Source of the DNA: Shewanella psychromarinicola
GTDB lineage: Bacteria > Pseudomonadota > Gammaproteobacteria > Enterobacterales > Shewanellaceae
Direction: 5' to 3'
Length of the DNA stretch: 64,000 bases
Assembly: GCF_003855155.1 (NCBI RefSeq)
Contig: NZ_CP034073.1
Coordinates: 2,604,001 to 2,668,000, forward strand
The notes below the pieces were generated by a model. It ran no database searches and was not told the DNA's origin. It saw only the letters and a list, made by a program, of their open reading frames with translations. The position numbers and the translations under genes are program-made. Below are positions 26,726-35,989 of the stretch, piece by piece. Position 1 is the stretch's first letter. Each line of letters opens with the position of its first letter.

Positions 26726-27129
26726 CTAGAGGCTATACAATCAATATCAACAGCCTAGAGCGCTTTGCTGCTAGAACGCTTCGCGGCTAGAGGCTATACA
26801 ATCAATAGCCTAGAATTTAGATGACAAACGGTGGCGAGCGATATCAAGCGATGACAATCTAAAATCTTAGCAGCGAAGCTGTCCCTAGAAGCGCAGCGAT
26901 CCTAGCAGTGACGGAGTCACGCCCTAGATCCTAGCAGGACGCAGTCCGTTTAAAATAAGATAATTAACCTGCAGACCTGTCTGTGATTTTATGCTCTTTT
27001 TTGAGGGCATACATATCAATATCGACAGGATCCAACACCACTTCAGCATCATAAAAGATCATTACCAGCCAGACTTTAAGCATACTGTTAATGCCAGTCA
27101 AGGTTGACTGAACATTGCCGTTTTAGCTA

Positions 27130-27305
27130 TCGTTTCTGAGTGTTGCTGTCTTTTGAAGGATCGCCTCTGAGTATATTGAGCGAATGTTGCGATAACATTT
27201 CCCACTTCACTCCACTTCACGGGACGGTTTGGGTGATGAAATGGGCATTGCTCTTCTCCCGGCTGACATCCAATACCCAGTGCCGACGATGTTCGATTCG
27301 TGAAC
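27130..27305 (-). pseudogene. ISAs1-family transposase C-terminal remnant
   Basis: The minus strand reads RRHWVLDVSREKSNAHFITQ, TVP, a stop, then VKWEMLSQHSLNILRGDPSK and DSNTQKR. These correspond in order to the RRHW.LDV.FRED and N...R...LNLL...S...KR segments near the end of ISAs1-type transposases. Stops interrupt it. Further on (about 26955-27095) a 46-codon tail (MLKVWLVMIFYDAEVVLDPV) is protein-like but unrecognised. Confidence 0.5.
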
Positions 27306-27521
27306 CTATTTCTTTACGGGAATATCTTTAAGCAGCTTTATGATAGTGGGATTGTTGGTGACTTCGGCTAAGTCAATGAGATAGCTTTTTTCAAGATCTT
27401 GCATCGGTTGGTCTGCCAACAATTCTTTTACTAACTGCTCTTCACCATTCGCTATAGCGGTTTTTAAGGCCGCAAAAGTGGCGATACTGTGTTTATGCTG
27501 ATCAGTATTATTAGATCCCAT
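27306..27521 (-). CDS. Small hypothetical protein (ankyrin-like helices)
   Basis: A 71-residue acidic protein preceded by GGAG at a good distance (GGAGCGCCACTC before ATG). Residues 15-65 (FAALKTAIANGEEQLVKELL, then LIDLAEVTNNPTIIKLLKDI) look like paired helices of an ankyrin-type unit. No signal peptide or membrane segment is visible. It stands alone between an ISAs1 remnant and repeat array R3. Function unknown. Confidence 0.55.
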   Translation of the reverse strand: MGSNNTDQHKHSIATFAALKTAIANGEEQLVKELLADQPMQDLEKSYLIDLAEVTNNPTIIKLLKDIPVKK

Positions 27522-27613
27522 GAGTGGCGCTCCGTCAATTATTGGTTATTAAAGTCATCGCTTACGGCTAACACTAACAATATGACCGTGTATGTTGCAA
27601 TGTATACATGCCA

Positions 27614-27908
27614 AAAGCGAAAGCCTAGAGCTAGGTAATGAGCGACAGCGATCAAAAAAGCCTAGAGCGCTGCGCTGCTAGGACGCTTCGCGGCTAGAGG
27701 CTATAAAATCAATAGCAACAGCAACAGCCTAGTCGCGCAGCGACACTAGCAGGACGAAGTCCGTTCTAGCACCTAGTCGCGCAGCGACTCAATCTTAGCA
27801 GCGAAGCTGTCCCTAGCAGGACGAAGTCCGCTCTAGCAGCGCAGCGATCCTAGCAGTGACGAAGTCACGCCCTAGATTCTAGCAGGACGAAGTCCGTCCT
27901 AGAAGAAC
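27614..27908. repeat. CTAG mini-hairpin repeat array R3
   Basis: The clearest set of hairpin units is here: GTCGC-GCA-GCGAC at 27732-27744, GGAC-GAA-GTCC at 27752-27762, CAGC-GAA-GCTG at 27799-27809 and GTGAC-GAA-GTCAC at 27856-27868, each introduced by CTAG or TTAG. The array ends at the TAG stop codon of prpD (minus strand). Confidence 0.95.
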
Positions 27909-29399
27909 CTAGAACCCGATAACAAATAAGTCCATAAAGCGGTTTACTGGCGTGGCCTCTAGCGTGGTTTGATCTTTACACACAGTGAAGATCGTTTGGC
28001 ACTGCTGGTTTGGGAAACGTGATGCTAAGTTCGCTTTGAATTTCAGCTCCAATAGCGGCATTCCTTCTTTACGACGGCGGCGATGACCCACTGGGTATTC
28101 TACAACCACTTCTTCTGTACTGCTGCCATCGTTAAAGAAAACCTGAATAGCATTGGCGATAGAGCGTTTATCCGCTTCTAAATACTCTGCCGTAAAGCGC
28201 TTATCTTCGACAATTTCCATTTTGTCACGCAGCTCATCGATGATGGGATGTGTGCCGTGAAAATCGTCTTCATAATGGTCGGCGGTCAAACTGCCGAACA
28301 CCAACGGAACCGCAATCATGTATTGCAAGCAATGGTCGCGGTCCGCAGCGTTGGCAAGTGAACCCGTTTTTGAAATAATGCGAATGGCCGACTCGTGGGT
28401 GCGGATCACGATCTTGTTAATTTCTGCCAAACGAGATTTTACCTGAGGATGTAGTATAACCGACGCTTCTGCGGCGGTTTGCGCGTGAAACTCGGCAGGA
28501 AAGGAAATCTTAAACAAGATATTTTCCATCACATAAGAGCCATAGTCTTGGGAAAATGAAAACTGGCGTTCAGCCTGGGGTTTGAGCGCTTGGTCTTTAT
28601 TGGTTTTCGAGAAAGACACATCATAAAATCCCCATTGTGGCGTGGTTAACACGCTTGGTATGCCCATTTCTCCGCGCATTGACATGTTGGCCAAACAAAC
28701 CGCTCGTGAGGTGGCATCGCCCGCAGCCCAAGATTTACGAGAGCCCGCATTTGGTGCGTGACGGTAGGTGCGCAGTGCACCACCGTCGGCCCAAGCTTGA
28801 GATATTGCCGCCATGATTTGCTCTCTGTTGCCGCCCATCATTTTAGTGACAACCGCAGTGGAGGCCACTCGTACTAATAAAACGTGGCATAAACCAACCC
28901 GATTAAACGAGTTTTCTAGCGCGATCACGCCTTGAATTTCATGTGCCATGACCATGGCTTCAAGTACTTCTCGCATCATGAGAGGCGGCTCGCCATTAGA
29001 CAGTCTAACTTGAGATAAATGATCCGCCACGGCCAGAATGGCGCCTAAATTATCCGATGGATGCCCCCATTCAGCAGCTAACCAAGTGTCGTTGTAATCG
29101 AGCCAACGAATGATACAACCAATGTCCCACGCGGCTTTTACCGGATCGAGCGTCAGCGATGTTCCTGGCACTCGGGCGCCATTTGGCACCAGTGTGCCTT
29201 GTACGATAGGTCCGAGGTGTTTGGTGCACTCAGGAAAGCGCAGCGCGAGGAGCCCACAACCTATTGTGTCCATTAAACAGTTACGAGCGGTGTCGAGAGC
29301 TTCTTCGCTGCAGACTTCAAACGTTAATACATAATCAGCGATATCTTGGATGACATGGTCGTAATCGGGGCGATTGTTAATATCTACATTACTACTCAT
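27909..29399 (-). CDS. prpD: MmgE/PrpD-family 2-methylcitrate dehydratase
   Basis: A 496-residue cytoplasmic enzyme of the MmgE/PrpD family. PrpD dehydrates 2-methylcitrate to 2-methyl-cis-aconitate in the methylcitrate cycle for propionate. The sequence follows E. coli PrpD (483 residues) throughout: an N-terminal helical domain with [29 protein letters not shown], a central [32 protein letters not shown] stretch, and a C-terminal FMDLFV. No prpB, prpC, prpF or acnD lies nearby, so it is an orphan copy. It has repeat arrays on both sides, and its stop codon is the TAG of the repeat. Another family activity cannot be excluded. Confidence 0.88.
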   Translation of the reverse strand: MSSNVDINNRPDYDHVIQDIADYVLTFEVCSEEALDTARNCLMDTIGCGLLALRFPECTKHLGPIVQGTLVPNGARVPGTSLTLDPVKAAWDIGCIIRWLDYNDTWLAAEWGHPSDNLGAILAVADHLSQVRLSNGEPPLMMREVLEAMVMAHEIQGVIALENSFNRVGLCHVLLVRVASTAVVTKMMGGNREQIMAAISQAWADGGALRTYRHAPNAGSRKSWAAGDATSRAVCLANMSMRGEMGIPSVLTTPQWGFYDVSFSKTNKDQALKPQAERQFSFSQDYGSYVMENILFKISFPAEFHAQTAAEASVILHPQVKSRLAEINKIVIRTHESAIRIISKTGSLANAADRDHCLQYMIAVPLVFGSLTADHYEDDFHGTHPIIDELRDKMEIVEDKRFTAEYLEADKRSIANAIQVFFNDGSSTEEVVVEYPVGHRRRRKEGMPLLELKFKANLASRFPNQQCQTIFTVCKDQTTLEATPVNRFMDLFVIGF

Positions 29400-29431
29400 T
29401 TTGAATCCTTATTCGTTTGATTTGTTATTTG

Positions 29432-29665
29432 CTGCTAGAAGGCTATAAAATCAATAGCCTAGAATTTAGATGACAAGCGGTGGCGAGCGATATCAAGCGA
29501 TATCAAGCGATATCAAGCGATAACAATCTAAGAGCCTAGAGCGCTTCGCTGCTAGGACGCTACGCGGCTAGAGGCTATAAAATCAATAGCAACAGCAACA
29601 GCCTAGAGCGCTGCGCTGCTAGAACGCTTCGCGGCTAGATGCTATAAAATCAATAGCAATAGCAG
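29432..29665. repeat. CTAG mini-hairpin repeat array R4
   Basis: It contains a tandem ~10-bp tract (GATATCAAGC repeated, 29491-29520) and two CCTAGAGCGCT..GGCTAGAGGCTAT-type blocks. It sits in the gap between the start of prpD and the end of the RES toxin gene. Confidence 0.9.
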
Positions 29666-29667
29666 TT

Positions 29668-30147
29668 TCAGTCCTTACGTCCGACGAATGCCCTTTCATT
29701 AAACAGTTTCAATTTCTTATCTATCAATTTTATCTGCTCAGCGCCTGGGTGACGCCCATTAACAACAATGATTGATTCAAGTCCATCTGGCGTCGCAGCG
29801 CTAGGCACAATAAGTCCGGCATTTAAGTTTAAATCTAGCCACTCACTGCCAAGCTTGCGAGTCGAGCTGGGATAAGGGTACACGTTCCAATCATCAGGCA
29901 AGAGCGAAAGATCAAATTGCGATAATAGCTGGTCTGGTATCTCGTAAATACCTAACATGAAATTTTTTGGGATGAATTTTGGCAGCGGGTAATAGTTTGC
30001 CATTTCGAGCATAGCAACTGATGCTGACATGGCAAAGTACATAACCGGATAGCCTTTGTTATTCCATCTGGCGCCGTCTAAGTAACTCGCGCCTAAGCCA
30101 TTATAGCTCTCTAGGTGTTTTTCTGAGGTGATCCGATAAATACGCAT
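29668..30147 (-). CDS. RES-domain toxin
   Basis: A 159-residue RES-family toxin. Characterised members degrade NAD+ (MbcT-like phosphorylase or hydrolase activity) and stop growth. Visible family residues include the N-terminal RIYRI, GARWNNKGYPVMYFAMSAS with the conserved Arg, Tyr and Ser, and ALLEM-like AMLEMANYY. Length is typical. The start codon abuts the antitoxin stop (TAAATG), so the two form one coupled operon. Confidence 0.9.
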   Translation of the reverse strand: MRIYRITSEKHLESYNGLGASYLDGARWNNKGYPVMYFAMSASVAMLEMANYYPLPKFIPKNFMLGIYEIPDQLLSQFDLSLLPDDWNVYPYPSSTRKLGSEWLDLNLNAGLIVPSAATPDGLESIIVVNGRHPGAEQIKLIDKKLKLFNERAFVGRKD

Positions 30148-30567
30148 TTATGAAAACTCACCCCATTTCATTTTATTGAGGACTTCCTTTACTAATCGAC
30201 GTCCGGCAAAGGAATCGAGTAGATCAACCGGCTTCTGGTTGTTGAGTGCCGGAATAGGCGTTTGTAGCAGCTCATTTGCTAAGTCGATATCATCATACAG
30301 ATGATATGCAGCATCATAGACACTGATGATATCGAGCGTTTCTTCTGATTGAGTTTTGTTTAGCGCTTTGAGTTTATAAAGTCTGCTGACGTTACCACTG
30401 GTTACCCCCAATGCTTTACAGATGAATGCCCGTTGCTGCGGCATTCTATCAATAAGTGACTTAACCACAGTGCCCGCAACCCCAATGTTAATCGCATTAA
30501 TGTACTTAAACTGATCTTGGAATAAATCTTCACTTAATCCAGCTCTAGCTAACGGTGAGTTATTCAT
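30148..30567 (-). CDS. Xre/ParS-family antitoxin (DUF2384)
   Basis: A 139-residue antitoxin partner of the RES toxin. An HTH-like N-terminal part (residues ~35-75, FICKALGVTSGNVSRLYK) is followed by the C-terminal MbcA/ParS/Xre toxin-binding domain (ANELLQTPIPALNNQKPVDL, then AGRRLVKEVLNKM). It precedes the toxin gene without a gap and probably represses the shared promoter upstream of 30567. Confidence 0.9.
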   Translation of the reverse strand: MNNSPLARAGLSEDLFQDQFKYINAINIGVAGTVVKSLIDRMPQQRAFICKALGVTSGNVSRLYKLKALNKTQSEETLDIISVYDAAYHLYDDIDLANELLQTPIPALNNQKPVDLLDSFAGRRLVKEVLNKMKWGEFS

Positions 30568-30641
30568 AATTTGCTCTCCTTAATGATACCTCAAGATGGC
30601 ATCAATTTGATGCCTAGTCAACATCGCTGTGACGGGATGCA

Positions 30642-30950
30642 AGGAAAAAGCCTAGAGCGCTACGCTGCTAGGACGCTATAAAATCTTAGCAGCGAAGCTG
30701 TCCTTGTACCAGAGATGGCAAGCGGTAACGAGCGATGACAAGCTAAGAGCCTAGAGCGCTACGCTGCTAGGACGCTACGCGGCTAGATGCTATACAATCT
30801 TAGCAGCGAAGCTGTCCCTAGCAGGACGAAGTCCGCTCTAGCAGCGCAGCGATCCTAGCAGTGACGAAGTCACGTTCTAGCACCTAGTCGCGCAGCGACT
30901 CAATCTTAGCAGCGACACTAGCAGGACGAAGTCCGCTCTAGAACCTATCA
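30642..30950. repeat. CTAG mini-hairpin repeat array R5
   Basis: It includes blocks with CCTAGAGCGCTACGCTGCTAG, a GGCAAGCGGTAACGAGCGATGACAAG tract, and hairpins CAGC-GAA-GCTG, GGAC-GAA-GTCC, GTGAC-GAA-GTCAC and GTCGC-GCA-GCGAC. It lies upstream of the S9 peptidase gene, between two divergent transcription units. Confidence 0.93.
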
Positions 30951-31041
30951 AAAACAGATGCATTTATAAGCCATTTTTGTCACACTGTGGCGCATAAAAA
31001 GTTATATGAAATCAGCAATAATAACGAGAAAAGGACGCTTC

Positions 31042-33546
31042 ATGAAAGCTTTTACACTGGTTTGTACCAGTTTAGCCATGGCTATTTCAGGCATAGCTCA
31101 CGGGGCTGAAATTGATATTAGCCACATTCAGCGCTTAGGCCCAGTCATTCAACTGACTGCGACACCATTATCAAAAAGTGCTCAAGCAGATGCTTTGCGT
31201 GCCAACTTAGTGACCAACTTAGTTGCCAAATTAGCGGTTAACGTAGTAGAGGGATCAGGTCTTAAAAAGTCTAATTCGATACAAGTATTTAACCAACAAC
31301 TGACTTGGCAAGCGGCTTCATCAACAGCTGAAGGTGAGGGCTGGTTAGCGTATCAACTGCCGGTATCTACCCATCGATTTACCCAAGGTACGTTGACGGT
31401 AAAAGGGCTTGATAACCCACAGGTGTATGTGAATGGCCAATTAGTGAAGTCTGCTAATGAGGTCTCGCTAAATTTAACTAATGGCGACTACCAAGTTTTA
31501 GTATTGGCCGATGGTCTGCAAAAAGAGGTTCCTTTTAGCTTGGATTGGCAGGGGAAAAGCGATGTTGATCAGCTCGATTTTACCCAGCAAAAATCACAAC
31601 GTGTGTCTGCGCAGCAGCTATTTGATGCCAAAGTAATTAACAGTTTAACCCTGTCACCCAATGGTAAATACCTGCTGCAATCGACGATTGAATACCAGGC
31701 TAGCCAAGGTGATACCGCGATTGAAGTGACCGAGTTACGCAAGGTGTCGGACAACAGTGTGATGTATCGCTGGCAAGACAATCGACCAAGCAGCGCCGTG
31801 TGGTCGGGTGATAGCAAACAATTGGCGTTTGTGGCCAATAAACAGATTCAATTACTGAATGTGGCGGAGTTAACTATCCAAGTTGTTGCGAGCGATATCG
31901 ACAATGTGTCTGGTTTGCATTGGTACGGTGACAGCGTGTTATTTAACTGGGAAAAACCCTTTAAAGCCGATGAAAAAGCCACCTCAAAGCGTTTTCGCGC
32001 ATTGGAAGACCGCTGGAGTGACTGGCGTAACAACAGCCAAATTTATCAATTAGATGTGGCTTCAGGTTTTATTCGTCAGCTAACCGATAACAAGATCAGC
32101 AGCTCATTTCTAGATGCTAGTGTCGATAACGGTACCTTGTTACTGACTCGCTCTCCGGTCGATTATGCACAGCCTGCACATGGGTTAACTCAGTTAGTTG
32201 AATTGAATCTAAACGCGTTAACTGAAACTGTTATTGGCCAATATCGTAGCTTTAGCAGTGCGTTATATGCCGATGACGGCATGTACATTACCGCTGGGCC
32301 ACGCTTTATGGATGGTGTGGGAGTCCAGGATAAAACCATCGAAGTGAATGATTATGATGGCCAGTTATATTGGCGCGATGGCAAAGGCAATGTGAGCGCG
32401 TTAAGCAAAGACTTTACCCCTGCTATTGGTAGCATGACCAAGCTAGAAAATGATGATGTAATATTAACGGTAACCGAAGGTGACCGCTCACCACTGTATT
32501 TATTTGATAAAAGCAAAAAACGTTTTAGTAGAATAGACACGGGCGTTGATATGGTTGACTACTTTAGTGTGGCAATCGAGCCATCTACGCCAACGATTGT
32601 GTTTGCGGGTACGTCGGCCACCGCGCCGCAAAAAACCTTCAAAATGACATTGAACTCCAGTGGTAAGCAGCTGTTGTTCGATAGTCAGCAACAAAGCTAT
32701 GCCAATACCCGTTTCGGTGATATTCAAGATTTTGATTTTACCAATAAGCATGGCCACAATATTGATGGTCGGGTGTATTTACCCGCAGACTTTGATGCCA
32801 GTAAAAAGTATCCCGCATTGGTATATTACTATGGCGGCACCTCTCCTGTAGGGCGTCACTTTACCGGTCGTTGGCCATTTAATTTATGGGCAGCCCAAGG
32901 TTATGTTGTGTATGTACTACAACCCAATGGTGCAACCGGTTATGGCCAAGCATTTAGTGGACGTCATGTGAATGCATGGGGTAAATACAGTGCTGAGGAC
33001 ATTATTGAAGGGACTAACGCATTCTTGGATGCACATGATTTTGTTGACCCTAAACGAGTGGGTAACATGGGCGCGTCATATGGCGGCTTTATGACCATGT
33101 ATTTAGCCACCAAAACCGATATTTTTGCCGCGTCAATGTCCCATGCTGGGATCAGCAATTTATCTTCTTACTGGGGACATGGCTGGTGGGGTTATGGCTA
33201 TTCTGGTGTGGCCAGTCGAGGCAGTTTTCCGTGGAATAACCCTGAGCTCTACGTTGAACAAAGCCCGCTATATCATGCAGATAAAATCACCACCCCGTTA
33301 TTGTTAATTCACGGTAATGCCGATACTAATGTGCCAGTGGGTGAAAGCCATTACATGTACACCGCCCTTAAATTATTAGGTAAAGAAGTGGAGTTGGTTG
33401 AGTTTAACGGCCAAAACCATCATATCAATACTCGCCAAGCACGATTCGACTGGTGGGATACCACTATGGCCTGGTTTGATTTAAAGTTAAAAGACCAGCC
33501 TGAGTGGTGGAATAGTCTTTACCCTGAGACAACAGAGCAACAGTAA
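31042..33546 (+). CDS. Secreted S9-family (prolyl oligopeptidase) peptidase
   Basis: An exported 834-residue serine peptidase. I start at 31042, where AAGGA precedes ATG and MKAFTLVCTSLAMAISGIAHG is a signal peptide; the frame extends 12 codons further upstream. The N-terminal part holds a beta-propeller-like region (~190-560) and the C-terminus an alpha/beta hydrolase. The triad is GASYGG (Ser679), HGNADTNVP (Asp761) and NHHINT (His793 or 794). Family members cleave short peptides after Pro or hydrophobic residues. It is a single-gene unit with its own terminator. Confidence 0.92.
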   Translation: MKAFTLVCTSLAMAISGIAHGAEIDISHIQRLGPVIQLTATPLSKSAQADALRANLVTNLVAKLAVNVVEGSGLKKSNSIQVFNQQLTWQAASSTAEGEGWLAYQLPVSTHRFTQGTLTVKGLDNPQVYVNGQLVKSANEVSLNLTNGDYQVLVLADGLQKEVPFSLDWQGKSDVDQLDFTQQKSQRVSAQQLFDAKVINSLTLSPNGKYLLQSTIEYQASQGDTAIEVTELRKVSDNSVMYRWQDNRPSSAVWSGDSKQLAFVANKQIQLLNVAELTIQVVASDIDNVSGLHWYGDSVLFNWEKPFKADEKATSKRFRALEDRWSDWRNNSQIYQLDVASGFIRQLTDNKISSSFLDASVDNGTLLLTRSPVDYAQPAHGLTQLVELNLNALTETVIGQYRSFSSALYADDGMYITAGPRFMDGVGVQDKTIEVNDYDGQLYWRDGKGNVSALSKDFTPAIGSMTKLENDDVILTVTEGDRSPLYLFDKSKKRFSRIDTGVDMVDYFSVAIEPSTPTIVFAGTSATAPQKTFKMTLNSSGKQLLFDSQQQSYANTRFGDIQDFDFTNKHGHNIDGRVYLPADFDASKKYPALVYYYGGTSPVGRHFTGRWPFNLWAAQGYVVYVLQPNGATGYGQAFSGRHVNAWGKYSAEDIIEGTNAFLDAHDFVDPKRVGNMGASYGGFMTMYLATKTDIFAASMSHAGISNLSSYWGHGWWGYGYSGVASRGSFPWNNPELYVEQSPLYHADKITTPLLLIHGNADTNVPVGESHYMYTALKLLGKEVELVEFNGQNHHINTRQARFDWWDTTMAWFDLKLKDQPEWWNSLYPETTEQQ

Positions 33547-33561
33547 ATGTTAATTTGATCC

Positions 33562-33587
33562 GGCCTCGCATTGCGGGGCTGTTTTTT
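33562..33587 (+). terminator. Terminator of the S9 peptidase gene
   Basis: GCCTCGC and GCGGGGC pair (one T-G wobble) around ATT, followed by GTTTTTT. Confidence 0.8.
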
Positions 33588-33880
33588 ACTGAGTGAGCAC
33601 AAGGTATGCCAATGGTAGCCAGTGATAGCCAGTGATAGCCAATAATAATCATCTGGTGATGGGGGAGGCTAACCTCGCACTATCCAGCATTGAGATCTGG
33701 TGATATCTTAAGATTATGATCAATGAAGTTTGCCCCAAAGAGCATCTGTGTAATAACAATGAATATTTCCGAGTTAGGGTAAATTAGCTAAGATTTAGCT
33801 GCAGATTACTTTTGCTGCCAATATTATTGACTTAATACTGTGATCGACTGCGATGTAACGGCCAGAAAATAGTCGAAGTA

Positions 33881-33904
33881 TTGACTTAACTATATAGTCA
33901 ACTA
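33881..33904 (+). promoter_or_regulatory. TetR gene promoter with operator-like motif
   Basis: TTGACT (33881-33886) fits a -35 box. The quasi-palindrome TAGTCAACTA at 33895-33904 lies in the spacer region, 34 bp before the TetR start codon. The same motif recurs at 35268-35277 and as TAGTTGACTA at 35491-35500. Confidence 0.55.
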
Positions 33905-33938
33905 CAATAAACACAAACGTAATGATAGGTATTAGCGA

Positions 33939-34544
33939 ATGGGCCGTAAAAGCGATGGCAGAGAACGCCTGCTACAGGCAATATCCGATCTGATGTGGGA
34001 GAGCAGTTATGGCACTCTCACGATTGATGTTATTTGTGAGCGCGCCGGCGTGAAGAAGGGCAGTTTCTACTATTTTTTCACCTCTAAGTCCGACCTTGCC
34101 GCCGAGTCGATCCGCGAGGGATGGGAGGCAAAGAAACCGAAAATGAATACCTTATTTTCGGCGACTCGACCGCCTTTAGAGCGACTGAAAGCTTATTTTG
34201 ACGATATACGACAAACACAGTTTGAGGCGCTCGAGAAACACGGTCGTGTCCTTGGTTGTCCCAATTTTAGTGTGGGTGCTGAGATCAGCGGTACCGCGCC
34301 TGAACTGGATAAGAAGTTACAGCATACGTTTAGCGATTTGCTCAAATACATTGAATCTGCCATTCGTGATGCCCAGTCTGAGGGGACGATTAACGTCGCC
34401 GATCCAGCGATGAGCGCCCGTTGCGTACTCGGTTTTTTTGAAGGGGTGTTGACCCATGCCCAAGTCCGCAATGATCCGACTTTATTAGATGATATTTGGC
34501 CAGGAACCCTGCAAATGCTGGGTATTGCGCCGGATGCCGCTTAG
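33939..34544 (+). CDS. TetR-family transcriptional regulator
   Basis: A 201-residue repressor. The N-terminal HTH spans ~9-55 (LTIDVICERAGVKKGSFYYF followed by FTSKSDL), the standard TetR signature. The C-terminal ligand domain is of the TetR_C_16-like/YcdC-like kind, with Cys86 or so in LGCPNFSVG. It is likely autoregulated through the TAGTCAACTA motif. The same motif stands upstream of the YqhD and aldehyde dehydrogenase genes, which makes these probable targets. The effector is unknown; an aldehyde is a reasonable guess. Confidence 0.88.
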   Translation: MGRKSDGRERLLQAISDLMWESSYGTLTIDVICERAGVKKGSFYYFFTSKSDLAAESIREGWEAKKPKMNTLFSATRPPLERLKAYFDDIRQTQFEALEKHGRVLGCPNFSVGAEISGTAPELDKKLQHTFSDLLKYIESAIRDAQSEGTINVADPAMSARCVLGFFEGVLTHAQVRNDPTLLDDIWPGTLQMLGIAPDAA

Positions 34545-34975
34545 AGTGTGATTATTTTTTCGGTTACTAGTTGACCATCTGGCTACTTTTATTGAAACAA
34601 GGTTTCAAAGCATTATCATCTAGGAACTGCAGCTGATTATTTGTCAATTTGTGTTTATTGTCTTTGTTCGCGGGGCGGGCAGCTTCGACGCTAATCGTTA
34701 ACCGAGACACTAGTATATTTGCCTTGTTCTTGGCCGATCTATTGCTGTTATCACGCCAGTGCTATTTGGTTGATACCGATAACATACACAGTTAGGGTTT
34801 ACGAAAAGCGCCAGTATGAGTTAGCAAACCTATGGTCAATCAGCGCAAACTTTTTTAATAACAACAAGACTATTGGCAGGCAGTGATAATGAGTAGGACG
34901 TGAAAGCTAATTGGGTCTTGATAAAGCTGAATTTCAACGGCAAGCGTTGTGAACTCGACGTGATAGATCGCCCCC

Positions 34976-35211
34976 TATACTCTGAGCCAGGCCTTTTACT
35001 CTGAACCCTAGTATTTACTCTGAGCCTGGTCTTTACTCTGGACCCTAGCCTTTTATTCCAATCCTTAGCATTTACTCTGAGCCTGGTTTTTACTCTGGAC
35101 CCTGGCCTTTTATTCTAATCCCTAGTCTTTACTCTGAACCCTAGCCTTTTATTCTAATCCCTAGCCTTTACCCTAATCCCTAGCCCTTTATTCTAATCCC
35201 TGGCAGTGTGT
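34976..35211. repeat. 18-20-bp degenerate tandem repeat, about 12 units
   Basis: Units follow the plan TTTA-C/T-TCT-G/A-A-x-CCCTAGCC and end in CTAG or CTGG. Typical units are CCTTTTATTCTAATCCCTAG and TCTTTACTCTGAACCCTAG. It has no coding frame. Like the large repeat family it is phased by CTAG, but the sequence is unrelated otherwise. Confidence 0.85.
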
Positions 35212-35476
35212 GGATTTTATCGGTGCCAAATTGGAAAGTCTATTACTAGTATGTTAGTATAGCTAAACAGTCAACTATGATTAGTGTTATTTAACGTAAA
35301 GCACCAATAGCGCTTTCAATTCAGCGCTTTCGATAATCTAGAAGCTGCGGCAGAAGAGGGCGGCAAGTAAGATACTTATCCACTCTCGTGCACTCTACGT
35401 GATAAAAAATCGCTCACACCGCAGTCCAGGACTTAATATCAGGTCTAACATATTCAAGTTGAATTTATACAAACGA

Positions 35477-35506
35477 TTGACCTAGTTTTATAGTTGACTA
35501 TCTAGT
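35477..35506 (+). promoter_or_regulatory. Promoter/operator candidate for the yqhD operon
   Basis: TTGACC (35477-35482) as -35, TAGTTGACTA (35491-35500) in the spacer, and TAGTAA-like -10 sequence about 20 bp downstream of the -35. The layout matches the TetR gene's own promoter. It lies about 490 bp before yqhD. Confidence 0.45.
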
Positions 35507-35670
35507 AAAGTATTAGCAAGAGAATAACGTGAAAATAGGAAGCAAGTGAATACCAGCAGCGTGTTGTATGCCATCCAAGTCATTGCCATCGAGCGGAACT
35601 ATGGTTACGGACGTTCTGCCGATGACCTTAGTGAACGAGCCGTTATGTATGGTCGAGGCCACAAGCTTTA

Positions 35671-35726
35671 GCAGCAAACGTGCAGCAGCAAACGTGCAGC
35701 AGCAAACGTGCAGCAGCAAACGTGCC
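35671..35726. repeat. 14-bp tandem repeat, 4 units
   Basis: Four head-to-tail copies of GCAGCAAACGTGCA (the last ends in C). The length is not a multiple of three, so it shifts any reading frame through it. It lies in the scar region before yqhD. Confidence 0.95.
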
Positions 35727-35989
35727 ACTCATACCAAAGCGCTGTTTGCGCTTGGCCATTTATATTTTGACAGCGTGATGGACCTGACGGCCAAACCGCT
35801 TCCAATCGACAACACTCGACATCACTCGTCATCACCGCCTCGTTAGCAGGGCATGGCCGAAGAAGATGCAGTCGCTAATTAAAGCAACGCATCAGGTCTA
35901 GCCCCATATTTGAACGCTAGGCGCAAAAACATTGATGTACGCCTGCACAGGCGTACACCTGTACATTGAAACAGAAGGAAATTTAGATA

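Larger units (their letters stand above)
26357..26952. repeat. CTAG mini-hairpin repeat array R2 (largest)
   Basis: About 600 bp are made almost entirely of the repeat family. There are several copies of the block CCTAGAGCGCTxCGCTGCTAG followed by GACGCTxCGCGGCTAGAGGC and TATAAAATCAATAGC, two tandem expansions, a ~10-bp GCGATATCAAGC tract, and the closing hairpin set (CAGC-GAA-GCTG, GTGAC-GGA-GTCAC, GGAC-GCA-GTCC). Confidence 0.95.
34545..35989. other. Non-coding stretch with tandem repeats and scraps
   Basis: No whole gene. Near 34900-35010 a plus-strand fragment (LIKLNFNGKRCELDVIDRPL) resembles the N-terminus of a [2Fe-2S] oxidoreductase alpha subunit, but only loosely. Then come an 18-20-bp tandem repeat (34976-35211), operator-like motifs (35268-35277, 35491-35500), a 14-bp repeat (35671-35726) and scrambled protein-like frames (ALFALGHLYFDSVMDLTAKP near 35740-35800). 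It looks like the scar of deleted genes between the regulator and its targets. Confidence 0.45.

Noticed and set aside
26357..26952. Regular repeats suggesting a CRISPR array
   Set aside because: The 16-bp units are directly adjacent with no spacers, units are shorter than CRISPR repeats, and there are no cas genes nearby.
34976..35211. Telomere-like repeats (CCCTAA-like words)
   Set aside because: The CCCTAG/CTAATCCC words occur only as part of an 18-20-bp degenerate unit inside the chromosome; there is no terminal context.
35568..35846. 92-codon frame spanning the 14-bp repeats
   Set aside because: Composition changes abruptly across the repeats and the Ser/Lys/Arg-rich part is the translated repeat; more likely a scar than a gene.
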